The position numbers were made by a program, and so were the translations under genes. A stretch of DNA of 41,709 bases from a bacterium 1XD42-1 (GTDB lineage Bacteria > Bacillota > Clostridia > Oscillospirales > Ruminococcaceae): the NCBI GenBank assembly GCA_003612625.1, contig RAZJ01000024.1:1-41709 (forward strand). Direction: 5' to 3'. The notes beneath the pieces are model-generated. The model had not been told where the DNA came from, searched no databases, and worked only from the letters and a program-made list of their open reading frames with translations. Of this stretch, positions 16,122-24,780 are shown in pieces. Positions within the stretch are counted from its first letter, which is position 1; each line of letters begins with the position of its first letter.

Positions 16122-16286
16122 AGCGGTTCCTCCTTTTAACAGATTTTCCAGTCATAATTGGTGTCTAACAAAAAGGTTTTCCTTCATGGCGGAGGGTAAT
16201 GATCCCCTTCTAATAGTAACATATTTTTACGACAAATTCTATCCAAATTTTCAAAAAGTTTTTTGGTCATTCTTGAGCACTCCTCC

Positions 16287-16350
16287 AAAGCAAAAAGGAA
16301 TGGGATATGCTTCCATAGAAGGAGATTTCCTAATATGGAAGCATATCCCA
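16287..16350 (-). terminator. Terminator of the ABC transporter operon
   Basis: A perfect 17-bp stem (16301-16317 with 16334-16350, 16-nt loop) is followed on the minus strand by TTCCTTTTTGCTTT. It lies about 27 bp past the stop of the substrate-binding protein gene. Confidence 0.85.
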
Positions 16351-16377
16351 AAATACTTTGCGGAATGTATCAAAAAC

Positions 16378-17544
16378 TTATGCCAGTACCCGGTTCCATA
16401 CTTTAGCTAACAATTCTTTTGTGTCCCTGTTCGCATCAATAAGTCCAAAAGATTTATAATCATCAATAATATTGCTTAAAGTGATTTCTGTCAGCTCATC
16501 ACTGATGCCGTAATTGTAAGTTTTGAAAATTTCCAAAACCAAATCCTCATCGCCAGAAGCCCAGCCATTTTCTAAAAGGATTTTGACAGCTTCTTCAGGA
16601 TTTTCCAGCATCCAGTTAGAAGCTTTTTCAAAAGCAATATTTAATTTCTTTGTGGTAATGGGATTTGCATTCATAAAATCTGTATTAACAGCATGAACGC
16701 AGCAGGGTTCCTGTCTGAAATCTTCATCAAAAGTTAAAGAACGAATCACTTTAATGGTTCCGTCATCTAAGAAAGGTTTTGCAAACTGATCAGACAAAGT
16801 AGCGGCTTGAATTTCACCATTCTGCATGGCTAAGATACAAGCACTGGATTCTACAACTTTATATTTTACAGAGGTCGGATCTACGCCGTCATGATTTAAA
16901 AAGCGGTAAGTAATGTTTTGATCGGAAGCGCCAATGCCGTCAGGAAGCCCTACTGTTTTCCCTACTAAATCCGCAGTAGAATTGATATCGCCATCTGTCA
17001 AAGCATATAATGTTTTACATCCTGTATGAATACCCGTTGTAAAAGTCATATTAACACCATTTACAGTAGGAACTAAAAGGGTGGCAATATGATCCCCTGC
17101 TACGTCTACTTTCCCTGTCCCAAGGGCGTCAATTTGCGTACTCATTTTCGTAACTTCTGTTTTTAAGCCTTCTGCTTCATAGAAGCCTTTCATTTGGGCA
17201 ATGCCAAACCCGCCAAGGCAAAGGCCCCCATTGTATCCAATACGGATGGTCTGTCCATAAGCTGGTTCTGATTTCCAAGCTTCTTCCTCCTCCGGCGTAA
17301 TTTCCGGAATATTTTCAATCAAAGTTGCGTATGTAGACGCCAACTCTATTTGTTCATCAGCGGCAGCTTTTGCTTTTTCGTCTATATCCCCTTGGGATAC
17401 AGCATTTTCAGGTGCTGGTGCTACGGCAGAAGCAGATGGAGCTTGCGGGGCTGGGGCTTGTCCCTGGGAAGCGGGTGCTCCACCACAAGCGCATAAAGAC
17501 GCTGTTAAAGAAGCACATAAAAATACAGTAAGTAATTTTTTCAT
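16378..17544 (-). CDS. ABC transporter substrate-binding lipoprotein (NMT1/SsuA/TauA-like)
   Basis: A 388-residue extracellular lipoprotein that captures a small solute for the permease encoded upstream. The signal peptide MKKLLTVFLCASLTASLCAC ends at lipobox Cys20 and is followed by an Ala/Pro/Gln-rich linker to about residue 50. The NMT1/SsuA-like domain starts at IRIGYNGGLCLGGFGIAQMKGFYEAEGL; YNGGLCLGGFGIA and LPDGIGASDQ would line the ligand cleft. AGGAGG lies 11 bp upstream. It is the last gene of the permease-ATPase-binding protein operon. The family takes up sulfonates, nitrate, thiamine precursors, riboflavin and similar compounds. The operators of the sulfur genes are absent upstream, so a sulfonate is only one possibility. 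Confidence 0.9.
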   Translation of the reverse strand: MKKLLTVFLCASLTASLCACGGAPASQGQAPAPQAPSASAVAPAPENAVSQGDIDEKAKAAADEQIELASTYATLIENIPEITPEEEEAWKSEPAYGQTIRIGYNGGLCLGGFGIAQMKGFYEAEGLKTEVTKMSTQIDALGTGKVDVAGDHIATLLVPTVNGVNMTFTTGIHTGCKTLYALTDGDINSTADLVGKTVGLPDGIGASDQNITYRFLNHDGVDPTSVKYKVVESSACILAMQNGEIQAATLSDQFAKPFLDDGTIKVIRSLTFDEDFRQEPCCVHAVNTDFMNANPITTKKLNIAFEKASNWMLENPEEAVKILLENGWASGDEDLVLEIFKTYNYGISDELTEITLSNIIDDYKSFGLIDANRDTKELLAKVWNRVLA

Positions 17545-17586
17545 TTTTCATTTTCCTCCTGACTATTTATCCGAACCGGCACATTG

Positions 17587-18345
17587 CTATTCAGCACGGC
17601 CGAAATCCAGCATTTCCATAATTTTTTTCCGGTATGTTAAAAATTGTCTGCTTGTACGGTTTCTGGGATAATCCATCTCAATGGGAATATCGTCTACCAC
17701 ACGTCCTGGACGGGGGGCCATTACTAAAATACGGGTTCCCATATAAATGGCTTCATCCACATCATGCGTTACCATCATGACAATCTGCTTTTTTTCATTC
17801 CACATATTGATCAGCTCATCCTGCATATTCATGCGTGTAAAAGCATCCAATGCTCCTAACGGTTCATCCAGCAAAAAAACATCAGGCTCATTGATCATGG
17901 TCCGGATCAATGCAACACGCTGTGCCATACCGCCGGAAAGCTGATGGGGATAAGCATGGCGGAATTCAGATAAGCCTATCATTTGAATGAGCCTGTCAAC
18001 TGCACCGTTTTCCTCTTTTTTTAACATGCGCAGGCTGAAAGCAACATTTTGTTCTACCGTCAGCCAAGGAAATAAGGTAGGCTTTTGGAATACCATCCCT
18101 CTTTTGGGATCTGGTTCCCGAATGGCTTCCCCATTTAAAGTTAAACTACCTGTTGTTGGGACAATCAACCCGGCAACCAGCCGTAAAATAGTAGATTTCC
18201 CACAGCCGGAAGGCCCGACAATACTAAGGAATTCCCCATCTTTGACTCTTAAAGTAATATCAGAAAGGGCATGGGTAATATTATTCGTATCGGCAGAAGC
18301 AAAGCTTTTTGATACATTATCCAGGTTCAAGCTTATCGTCCCCAT
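17587..18345 (-). CDS. ABC transporter ATP-binding protein (SsuB/TauB/NitD type)
   Basis: A 252-residue ATPase that powers the adjoining permease. Walker A is GPSGCGKST (about 44-52), the Q-loop VFQKPTLFPWLTV, the signature LSGGMAQR (about 141-148), Walker B VFLLDEPLGALD and the switch histidine in MVTHDVDEA. The segment PRPGRVVDDIPIEMDYPRNRTS near the C-terminus is typical of nitrate/sulfonate/taurine ATPases. Its ATG overlaps the permease stop (TAATG), so the two are translationally coupled. No regulatory C-terminal domain is present. Confidence 0.93.
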   Translation of the reverse strand: MGTISLNLDNVSKSFASADTNNITHALSDITLRVKDGEFLSIVGPSGCGKSTILRLVAGLIVPTTGSLTLNGEAIREPDPKRGMVFQKPTLFPWLTVEQNVAFSLRMLKKEENGAVDRLIQMIGLSEFRHAYPHQLSGGMAQRVALIRTMINEPDVFLLDEPLGALDAFTRMNMQDELINMWNEKKQIVMMVTHDVDEAIYMGTRILVMAPRPGRVVDDIPIEMDYPRNRTSRQFLTYRKKIMEMLDFGRAE

Positions 18346-19412
18346 TACCGTTCATCCCCTTCCTTCCAGCGCAAGACACGCCGTTTAATGGCATTTAAAA
18401 TTCCATTGACCGATACGAAAATGATACATAAAAGTACAATGGCCGCATACATTTTCGCATATTGCGCCCAGCTCCGCTGCCATGTAATATACCAGCCCAA
18501 GCCCGCGTCAGAACCGATCATTTCTGCTGTAATCAGTGCCATACAGGCTGTACTCATCCCCTGGGTCAGCCCCTGGAAAATATTTGGAACAATAGAAGGA
18601 ATTGCAATATGGAAAATAAGCTGTTTTCCTCTGGCGCCTAATGTACGGGCAGCTTCAAAGTTTGCTTTTTCAATATTCTGAATCCCTGTAATACAGGCAA
18701 TTGTCATGGCAAACCATACGCCTAAAGCGATGACAAATGTAGAAGCCTGGAACAGTGTTTTCATAAGTACCAGTGTAATGGGAATCCATGTAACAGATGG
18801 GATTGCTCCTAAAAGCTTTAAAAACGGGGAAAGCCAGTAATTAAACTTTTTGTTGTAACCACAGGCAATTCCTGTAATAAGCCCCAATCCTGCACCCCAA
18901 GCATAGCCAGTAAACAGCAAAATTAAAGAACAACGGACACTTTCTATCAAATAAGCGCTGTCCGTAAAAAATGCATTGAGTATTTGATCCACATATGGAA
19001 AATAAGGGGATACTAAAGTATTGCTTTTAAGGGTTAATAAATCATAAGCGATCAAAAGTACAAAAATTAAAGTATAAAATGGAGCCTTTTCCCTTAACTT
19101 TGTAAAAACAGCTTTGTGATATAATCCAATTCCCAAAAAAACAGCTATTGCCGCCATGAGAATCCCTAAAAAAACAGGATATACCTTTGTAATTTGATTG
19201 CTTCCATAGTTTGGAACAAAGTAATATTCCAATTCGGCCGCTATCCCTACGATAAAAGGCATGATACAAATCACATAATCTGTTATAATTTGCGCCTTTG
19301 TTCTGGGGGCGCTTTCTAATTCCAATAAACGCTGACGTGTCAGGCCATCTAAAGAAGATGCACCAGCTTTTTCTTTTGCGCCTTCCAAATCTATTCCCGT
19401 TTGATTGCTCAT
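18345..19412 (-). CDS. ABC transporter permease (SsuC/TauC type) with extended N-terminus
   Basis: A 355-residue inner-membrane permease, the first gene of the operon. The BPD_transp_1 domain occupies about residues 150-345, with the coupling loop EAARTLGARGKQLIFHIAIPSIVPNIFQGL that docks on the ATPase. Typical SsuC-type permeases have about 250-280 residues; this one has roughly 100 more at the N-terminus: a charged cytoplasmic stretch, then membrane helices at about 45-62, 80-100 and 112-128. Such extended versions occur in clostridial transporters of this group. The RBS is weak (GGAGAAAG, 10-13 bp upstream). Confidence 0.9.
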   Translation of the reverse strand: MSNQTGIDLEGAKEKAGASSLDGLTRQRLLELESAPRTKAQIITDYVICIMPFIVGIAAELEYYFVPNYGSNQITKVYPVFLGILMAAIAVFLGIGLYHKAVFTKLREKAPFYTLIFVLLIAYDLLTLKSNTLVSPYFPYVDQILNAFFTDSAYLIESVRCSLILLFTGYAWGAGLGLITGIACGYNKKFNYWLSPFLKLLGAIPSVTWIPITLVLMKTLFQASTFVIALGVWFAMTIACITGIQNIEKANFEAARTLGARGKQLIFHIAIPSIVPNIFQGLTQGMSTACMALITAEMIGSDAGLGWYITWQRSWAQYAKMYAAIVLLCIIFVSVNGILNAIKRRVLRWKEGDER

Positions 19413-19481
19413 TCTATCACGCTTTCTCCATCTAAACTTACAAAATTTTATTTGTTTTTCTTTTCCAAGAATGCGGTAATC

Positions 19482-19510
19482 AGTATAATATAAAAATGGT
19501 ATGGAGTAAA
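19482..19510 (-). promoter_or_regulatory. Candidate promoter of the ABC transporter operon
   Basis: On the minus strand TTTACT (plus 19505-19510), 17 bp, TATACT (plus 19482-19487). The divergent 320-bp region to the LysR genes is very AT-rich, as is common for LysR-regulated promoters. Confidence 0.4.
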
Positions 19511-19733
19511 ATATAATAAAATGATGGAAAGATAACTTTTTTTAATGTATATTGTGTTTTTTTATAAAAAAATTATTTTAATTTCTTTTATTAAATGCTT
19601 TTCCATAAAATATTTTAAAATTCTATAAAAAATCAGAAATATCAAAAAAATATCTATTGGCTATCTAAAACACCTCATGATAAAATATAAAAAAGAAGTA
19701 AAATATAGGGATCTCTCGGAGGATTTAGACATT

Positions 19734-20009
19734 ATGAAAATTGAAAAGCTGAATTATTTTTTAACTGCTGCGGAATATTTGAATTTTTCTAAAGCTGCCG
19801 AGGCTTGCCATATTGCACAGCCTGCGATCAGCAAACAAATCCATTCTTTAGAACAGGAGTTAGGGTTTCCTTTGTTTATCCGTTTTGGGCATTGTGTAAA
19901 ATTAACCCCTGCCGGACATCATTTTTACCGGTCAATTTCAGCTTTTATGGAGGATTATCGTGAAAGCTTCTGCCGTGCAGGACGCCAAATCCATGCCGGA
20001 AAACCATAG
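19734..20009 (+). CDS. LysR-type DNA-binding domain protein without effector domain
   Basis: A 91-residue ORF carrying only a LysR helix-turn-helix: MKIEKLNYFLTAAEYLNFSKAAEACHIAQPAISKQIHSLEQELGFPLFIRFGHCVKLTPAGHHFYRSISAF. GGAGG (19718-19722) lies 11 bp before the ATG; an upstream in-frame ATG at 19677 has no RBS. LysR proteins normally have about 300 residues; here the co-inducer domain is missing and a stop comes right after the linker helix. A second LysR gene follows 18 bp later in the same frame. Either this is a degenerate duplicate or a true HTH-only protein that could compete for the operator or form mixed dimers. It is divergent from the ABC operon, the usual place for its regulator. 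Confidence 0.7.
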   Translation: MKIEKLNYFLTAAEYLNFSKAAEACHIAQPAISKQIHSLEQELGFPLFIRFGHCVKLTPAGHHFYRSISAFMEDYRESFCRAGRQIHAGKP

Positions 20010-20027
20010 ACAAAAGGACTTGCTGTT

Positions 20028-20861
20028 ATGCTGCTGGACCGTTTGGATTATTTCATTAGTGCTGCCCGTTTAGGCAGCTTTACCAAAGCTGCGCAGGAAT
20101 GGGATGTGATGCAATCGACAATCAGCCAGTCAATTGCATCATTGGAGCAGGAGCTTCAATGCCCTTTGTTTATCCGCGGGGCAAAAGGCGTTTCTTTAAC
20201 GGAACGGGGACAGATATTCTTTCTGGATGCCCTGCGTCTTAAAAAAAGCTTTGAGCAGGCTGTAACATCTGCCCGTGCTTTAGAAAGCCCAGGGAAAAAA
20301 GGGTTAACCATTCGGCTTTCTTCTTTTATGGATAGTTTGCCCTTGCTGGAACCCCTTTCCCGGTTGAAAAATTCTGACCCGGATTTGGAGCTGTCTTTTT
20401 CCTTGGGAGATGATTCAAATTGGGATCTGGCATTGATAAGAATGCCGGAAACCGAAAACCGCTATTCTGAATGGGAATACTTTCCTTTCGGGGAGAAAAA
20501 GCTGATGGTTTTGATTCCGCCGAATCATCCTTTGCTGGGGATTCCGTTTTTAACCCTCGAAATCCTGTCCCAGTTTTCAGAACGGCTTTACTTAACGCAA
20601 AACGCCTATGATATGGCAGGAAGCTTTTTATCCCCTGAAAAAAGTTTCCTGCTTTCAGAAGATTCTTTGCTTGCTCCTGTCTGTCTGGTGAATCGCTGCC
20701 CTGGATTGGATATGCGCTGGGATTCAGGCTCTTTTCTGCCGGGCTTAACATCACAGGAAATTCAAGGCTGTGATATGCGTCAGGCGCAATGTTTTCAATA
20801 TTCCCTTTGCAATACCAATCCGGCAATTACTGATTTTTTATCCTGCTTAGAAATGGTCTGA
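20028..20861 (+). CDS. LysR-family transcriptional regulator
   Basis: A 277-residue LysR regulator. The winged helix-turn-helix is at residues 1-60 (LDYFISAARLGSFTKAAQEWDVMQSTISQSIASLEQELQCPLFIRG), a linker helix to about 88, then a co-inducer-binding domain (LTIRLSSFMDSLPLLEPLSRL onward). That domain is short and divergent. AAAGGA 8 bp upstream supports the ATG. It follows the HTH-only LysR gene in the same frame and, with it, is divergent from the ABC transporter operon, which it probably controls. The effector is unknown. Confidence 0.85.
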   Translation: MLLDRLDYFISAARLGSFTKAAQEWDVMQSTISQSIASLEQELQCPLFIRGAKGVSLTERGQIFFLDALRLKKSFEQAVTSARALESPGKKGLTIRLSSFMDSLPLLEPLSRLKNSDPDLELSFSLGDDSNWDLALIRMPETENRYSEWEYFPFGEKKLMVLIPPNHPLLGIPFLTLEILSQFSERLYLTQNAYDMAGSFLSPEKSFLLSEDSLLAPVCLVNRCPGLDMRWDSGSFLPGLTSQEIQGCDMRQAQCFQYSLCNTNPAITDFLSCLEMV

Positions 20862-20869
20862 AAAAGTCA

Positions 20870-20919
20870 AAAGCCCCTTTTCCTTTTCAATAGATAGGAA
20901 AGGGAGCTTTCTTTTTTTG
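20870..20919 (+). terminator. Terminator of the LysR pair
   Basis: A 14-bp stem with two imperfect pairs (20870-20883 with 20897-20910) followed by CTTTTTTT. Confidence 0.85.
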
Positions 20920-21077
20920 TAAAAATTAGAAAATCACTGTTTTTCTAGTCATAAAGCCGTTATTATGGGGCCGGTAAATTTTTATGAAATGAAAAAACCA
21001 GGTTTAATTTTAAGGTTTTCTGTCGAAAGGAATATATGAAGGCATTTGTTGCCTTATCAACGATAAAGGGGGGAAAA

Positions 21078-21146
21078 ATGAACAAATGGATAGAAATGGT
21101 TTTTCTTATGAAAGCTTTTTTCAAAGGAAGCCTGTCAAATATATGA
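21078..21146 (+). CDS. Possible 22-residue leader ORF of the adenine methylase gene
   Basis: ATG at 21078 lies 4 bp after a GGGGGG run and reads MNKWIEMVFLMKAFFKGSLSNI. Its TGA overlaps the ATG of the methylase core start (21143) as ATGA. The peptide itself is not recognised. Alternatively the strong RBS serves the methylase start at 21086. Confidence 0.35.
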   Translation: MNKWIEMVFLMKAFFKGSLSNI

Positions 21147-22018
21147 AAAGCCCGTTAAATTATGTAGGCGGGAAATATAAACTGCTTCCCCAGCTAATAC
21201 CTTTGTTCCCCCACCGGATTGAAACTTTTGCTGACTTATTTGTAGGAGGATGTAATGTAGCAGTCAATGTTCCAGCGAAACAATATCTTTGTAATGATTT
21301 GAATACACCTATTATCGAATTGTTTCAAGTTTTTCAATCTACACCCATCAGCAGTATTTTAGAACATATTGATGCCAATATACAGCATTATCACCTGACC
21401 AAACAAAATGAAGAAGGATTTTTAGCATTGCGGGCTTATTATAATGATACAAGGCATCCTTTGGATTTTTATACCCTGACTTGTTATTCTTTTAATTACC
21501 AGTTCCGGTTTAATGCCCATATGGAGTATAACAATCCTTTTGGAAGGGACCGGAGTCATTTTTCTGACCGTATGCGTAAAAATTTAATTGCATTTACCAC
21601 AAAGCTGCAAACCGTTAATATGGAATTTACCAGTAAAAATTTTCGGGATATATCGTTGGATCGTTTTACCCCTGCTGATTTTTTATATTGTGACCCGCCT
21701 TATTTAATTGCCTCAGGAACTTATAATGATGGGATGAAAGGCTTTACAGATTGGAACAAGGAACATGAAATAGCATTGTATGATTATTTGGATCGGGCAG
21801 ATGCCCGTGGATTACGGTTTGCTTTGTCTAATATATTATCCCATAAAGGAAAAGAAAATGAACTGCTGCAACGCTGGTGCCGGAAATACCGTGCCATTGA
21901 TCTCTGTCCGAAAAATGCGCAAACAGGCTACCCTATAAATAAGCAGGAAAACCGGGAAGTTTTAATTGTAAATTATGGCGTAGATAATGGGAACTTTATT
22001 ACCCAGCCTATTTTTTAA
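21143..22018 (+). CDS. D12-class N6-adenine DNA methyltransferase (Dam-like)
   Basis: This protein methylates adenine in a short DNA site using S-adenosylmethionine. The D12 core begins right at this start: MKSPLNYVGGKYKLLPQLIPLFP. The SAM-binding motif ADLFVGGCNVAVNV follows, and the catalytic DPPY sits in FLYCDPPYLIAS (about 184-187). From here the protein has 291 residues, the usual size for Dam/DpnM-type enzymes. A start 57 bp earlier (21086) is possible and gives 19 more residues; it would use the GGGGGG run. No restriction endonuclease lies beside it, so it is probably an orphan methylase. Its target site cannot be read from the sequence. Confidence 0.88.
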   Translation: MKSPLNYVGGKYKLLPQLIPLFPHRIETFADLFVGGCNVAVNVPAKQYLCNDLNTPIIELFQVFQSTPISSILEHIDANIQHYHLTKQNEEGFLALRAYYNDTRHPLDFYTLTCYSFNYQFRFNAHMEYNNPFGRDRSHFSDRMRKNLIAFTTKLQTVNMEFTSKNFRDISLDRFTPADFLYCDPPYLIASGTYNDGMKGFTDWNKEHEIALYDYLDRADARGLRFALSNILSHKGKENELLQRWCRKYRAIDLCPKNAQTGYPINKQENREVLIVNYGVDNGNFITQPIF

Positions 22019-22034
22019 ATCATAAAGCAAAGGA

Positions 22035-22080
22035 AAAGATACCCTCTGTTAAAAAAGGGTATCTTTGTTTTTATTTATTT
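22035..22080. terminator. Terminator after the adenine methylase gene
   Basis: 10-bp stem (22035-22044 with 22057-22066) followed by GTTTTTATTTATTTT on the plus strand. It may also serve the convergent lipoprotein gene, whose stop is at 22071. Confidence 0.85.
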
Positions 22081-24083
22081 TCGCTTTCTTCCAATGGGTC
22101 GGAAGAAAGCCCAGTTTCCTGACGGTTTCTGCGTCCTCTTTGACCAAACCCGCCCATTCCGGTTACTTCGGAACCATCTTCAGATACTTTTGTAACGGGC
22201 CCGGAAATTGTAATTTCTGCTAATTTTTCGCCGCCGTTCCAAGATCCCTGATAAGCAAAACCCTCTGTATCCAACTGATCCGTTCCGCCAGAAGAAAGAA
22301 CGACTGTCTGTCCTTCTTTCAGATCCGGCGTACTGATCACAAGATTTTGAAATTTTTTAGAAGGTGCAAAGGTCACGAGGGAATTTCCTTCTGTTGTAGA
22401 TAAATTTACGGTTGTTCCTGCATCTTGTTCCTCAGAAAAATAAATGGATAAAGAAGGCTGTGTAGAACTGGTTCCAAGAGCCATTGCCATGCCGGAGCTG
22501 CCTGCTGCTACCAAGATGCCATCTGTTATAGTACAATCCCCGTCATAATCCAATGCCCCGTCTCCATTATTTGTAGGCCCATTCAGCAGAACTGTGCCGC
22601 CTTCTAAGAATATGTTTCCATTGCTGTCTAAAGCGTCACTTTGGGCATCTATTATAACTGTGCCGCCGCTGATTTTAATATATACATCTTCATTGATTTG
22701 CCGTTTTCCTGGCTCGCCAGGGAAATCCATATTTCGTAAGGGTTTCTCATTGGAAGATGCTTCTTGTTGGATTTGGGATGTTTCTAAAGGCTGATTTTCC
22801 CGATCTGGCCGTTGTCTTTCCTGAGGTGCCCCTTCTGGGGGATTCATCCTGTCAGCCATTTCTTTTGGAGGCTCTATCCCTTCCGGGGGTTCAGGCATTC
22901 CATTGCCGCCCCAGCGTCCGCCTGTCATTCCACCCATACCAGGTCCTGCTTGTTTGGCATCTGGATCAGCAGCATTGATCCCATCATCAGAAGCTGTAAT
23001 ATGTATTGTGCCACTGGAAACTGTAACATTAAGACCTTCTACACCTTCATAACATCTGGCAATCAATAATTCCCCGTCATGAACTGCAACAGCCTGATCT
23101 CCGTGAACGCCATCATCACTTGTACTGATAGAAAAGTTGCCGCCGTTAATCTCCACAGAACCATTGGAATGGATTGCATCATCTAAAGTATTCAGATGAA
23201 ATTCTCCCCCTGAAATTTGGATGCCTTGTCCTGCCTTTAATCCTTTGCAGCTTTCTTCTCCGTCATAATGAAGATCCTGGCTGCCGCCTGCGGTTATAAT
23301 TTGATAGCTTCCAGCGGAAATATCCAAAAGTGTTTCTGCCTGAATCCCGTCACATCCGGCGGTTATATCTAAAGTCCCTCCCGTAAGGGTAATCTGTCCT
23401 TTATCGGCATCTTGATCATTATTTGATTTTAATCCGTCCCCACCTGCTTCAATAGAGATCGTTCCGCCGTTTATGGTTAAAGAATCCCGTCCCCGGATAC
23501 CATCTTCTTTTGCAGTAATGGATAATACACCTTCTGCAATTGTAAGATTGTCTTTGCAGGTAATGCCATGGGAATACTGCCCATTTACTTGCAGCATCCC
23601 TGGCCCGCCAATGGTCAAATCATCTTTGCTGAATAAAGCGGCATCCGGTTCGTCCCCACCTTGCAGATCCGTATATTCTCCCATATCTGCCAGGCTGTTG
23701 TCTGTTCCCTCCGCTAAAATAACTGTTATTTTGCCATCTTTCCCGTAGATGGGCGCATTGTCTGCGCAGGATAAGGAAATGCCGTTTAAAATGAGCTGGA
23801 CTTCTGCATTCTTGGCATCCACTATAATCTGTCCATTATCCATAGCCCCTTCTAACAGATAAGTTCCTTCTTTGGAAATGGTCAGCTTGTTTCCGTCTAT
23901 TGATATGCCTGCCCCGCTGGCGGAAAAGCCTGTTTTTGATAGTCCAATTGGAATAGCAGATGAAGCATCCCATTCCAAAGGAACGGTTTGCGTTTCTGGT
24001 TGCTGGACGGAGGGGGAAACTGGGGTATTGCATCCTGATATGAGCATAGCAGCTAAAAGAATCATCCATTTTTTGTATCGCAT
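22071..24083 (-). CDS. Cthe_2159-like beta-helix carbohydrate-binding lipoprotein
   Basis: A 670-residue surface lipoprotein (MRYKKWMILLAAMLISGC, lipobox Cys18). After a short linker it has many imperfect repeats rich in Gly, Asp, Asn and Ile/Val, such as GGTISIEAGGDGLKSNN, GGTLDITAGCDGIQAE and GGNFSISTSDDGVHGD, which mark a right-handed parallel beta-helix. This matches the Cthe_2159 family, which binds acidic polysaccharides such as polygalacturonate with calcium. The middle (about residues 385-460) is a Pro/Gly/Met/Glu-rich, probably unfolded spacer that interrupts the helix; the C-terminus is Gly/Arg/Asn-rich. AAGGAGAGG lies 5-13 bp upstream and overlaps the previous gene's stop. It is the third gene of an operon with DUF4956 and VTC-domain genes. 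Confidence 0.85.
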   Translation of the reverse strand: MRYKKWMILLAAMLISGCNTPVSPSVQQPETQTVPLEWDASSAIPIGLSKTGFSASGAGISIDGNKLTISKEGTYLLEGAMDNGQIIVDAKNAEVQLILNGISLSCADNAPIYGKDGKITVILAEGTDNSLADMGEYTDLQGGDEPDAALFSKDDLTIGGPGMLQVNGQYSHGITCKDNLTIAEGVLSITAKEDGIRGRDSLTINGGTISIEAGGDGLKSNNDQDADKGQITLTGGTLDITAGCDGIQAETLLDISAGSYQIITAGGSQDLHYDGEESCKGLKAGQGIQISGGEFHLNTLDDAIHSNGSVEINGGNFSISTSDDGVHGDQAVAVHDGELLIARCYEGVEGLNVTVSSGTIHITASDDGINAADPDAKQAGPGMGGMTGGRWGGNGMPEPPEGIEPPKEMADRMNPPEGAPQERQRPDRENQPLETSQIQQEASSNEKPLRNMDFPGEPGKRQINEDVYIKISGGTVIIDAQSDALDSNGNIFLEGGTVLLNGPTNNGDGALDYDGDCTITDGILVAAGSSGMAMALGTSSTQPSLSIYFSEEQDAGTTVNLSTTEGNSLVTFAPSKKFQNLVISTPDLKEGQTVVLSSGGTDQLDTEGFAYQGSWNGGEKLAEITISGPVTKVSEDGSEVTGMGGFGQRGRRNRQETGLSSDPLEESENK

Positions 24084-24096
24084 AAAAATCCTCTCC

Positions 24097-24780
24097 TTAT
24101 AGTTCATCATGGGAACAGACAGTGCGGCCGCATACAATGGTTAAATTCCCGTTCCGGCAGCGGATGGCATCCAGGAATTCTTTTTCTCTCATTTCATTTT
24201 TCAGTGTTAAATGATATTCCAATTCATACATACTGCCCATATTCGTAGTCCGTACCCGTAATAATTTTGCACCCGTTGTATATTCGGAAAATAAATCATC
24301 AAATATTCCGGAATAATCTAAATTTTCTGGTATTGTGATTCTTAAATCTTTTTGGCTGCCTTTTTGTTCCCCAAACGGAATAACTGCAAGGAATAACATA
24401 AATCCGCCAATTATGATTGTAAAAAGGATGGCATATCCTAAATATCCCATACCGGTGGCCAAGCCTACTGCCATAGCAAAGAAAATTGCTCCAATTTCTT
24501 TTGCATTGCCTGGCACAGAACGGAACCGGATTAGGCTGAAAGCACCCATAACAGCTACGCCAGTTCCTAAATTCCCATTTACCAGTAAGATTACAGCTTG
24601 AACCATAGCGGGCAGCAATGCCAGTGCAGCTACAAAATTTTTACTGTATGTATTGTGAAACATATAAACTGCTGCAATATAAAGCCCTGATATCAATGAA
24701 ACAGCCATACATAAAAGTACATTTCCAATGGTCAATGATTGCAAAATATTACGAAATAAAAGATTAGGCACAGGTAACAA
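24097..24780 (-). CDS. DUF4956 membrane protein
   Basis: A 227-residue DUF4956 protein: membrane helices at about 18-40, 50-68, 92-110 and 115-135 and a soluble C-terminal domain (about 145-227) with a ferredoxin-like pattern. The conserved NGNLGTGVAVMGAFSLIRFRSVPGNAKEIGAIFFAMAVGLATGMGY segment is the family signature. It overlaps the VTC-domain gene by 17 bp and ends 13 bp before the lipoprotein gene, so all three are co-transcribed. The function of the family is not established; its constant pairing with VTC-domain proteins suggests a membrane partner in polyphosphate or surface-polymer work. Confidence 0.88.
   Translation of the reverse strand: MLPVPNLLFRNILQSLTIGNVLLCMAVSLISGLYIAAVYMFHNTYSKNFVAALALLPAMVQAVILLVNGNLGTGVAVMGAFSLIRFRSVPGNAKEIGAIFFAMAVGLATGMGYLGYAILFTIIIGGFMLFLAVIPFGEQKGSQKDLRITIPENLDYSGIFDDLFSEYTTGAKLLRVRTTNMGSMYELEYHLTLKNEMREKEFLDAIRCRNGNLTIVCGRTVCSHDEL

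Noticed and set aside
16186-16410. 74-codon plus-strand ORF upstream of the threonine aldolase
   Set aside because: It runs through the long terminator hairpin and into the ABC substrate-binding gene on the other strand, with no family pattern.
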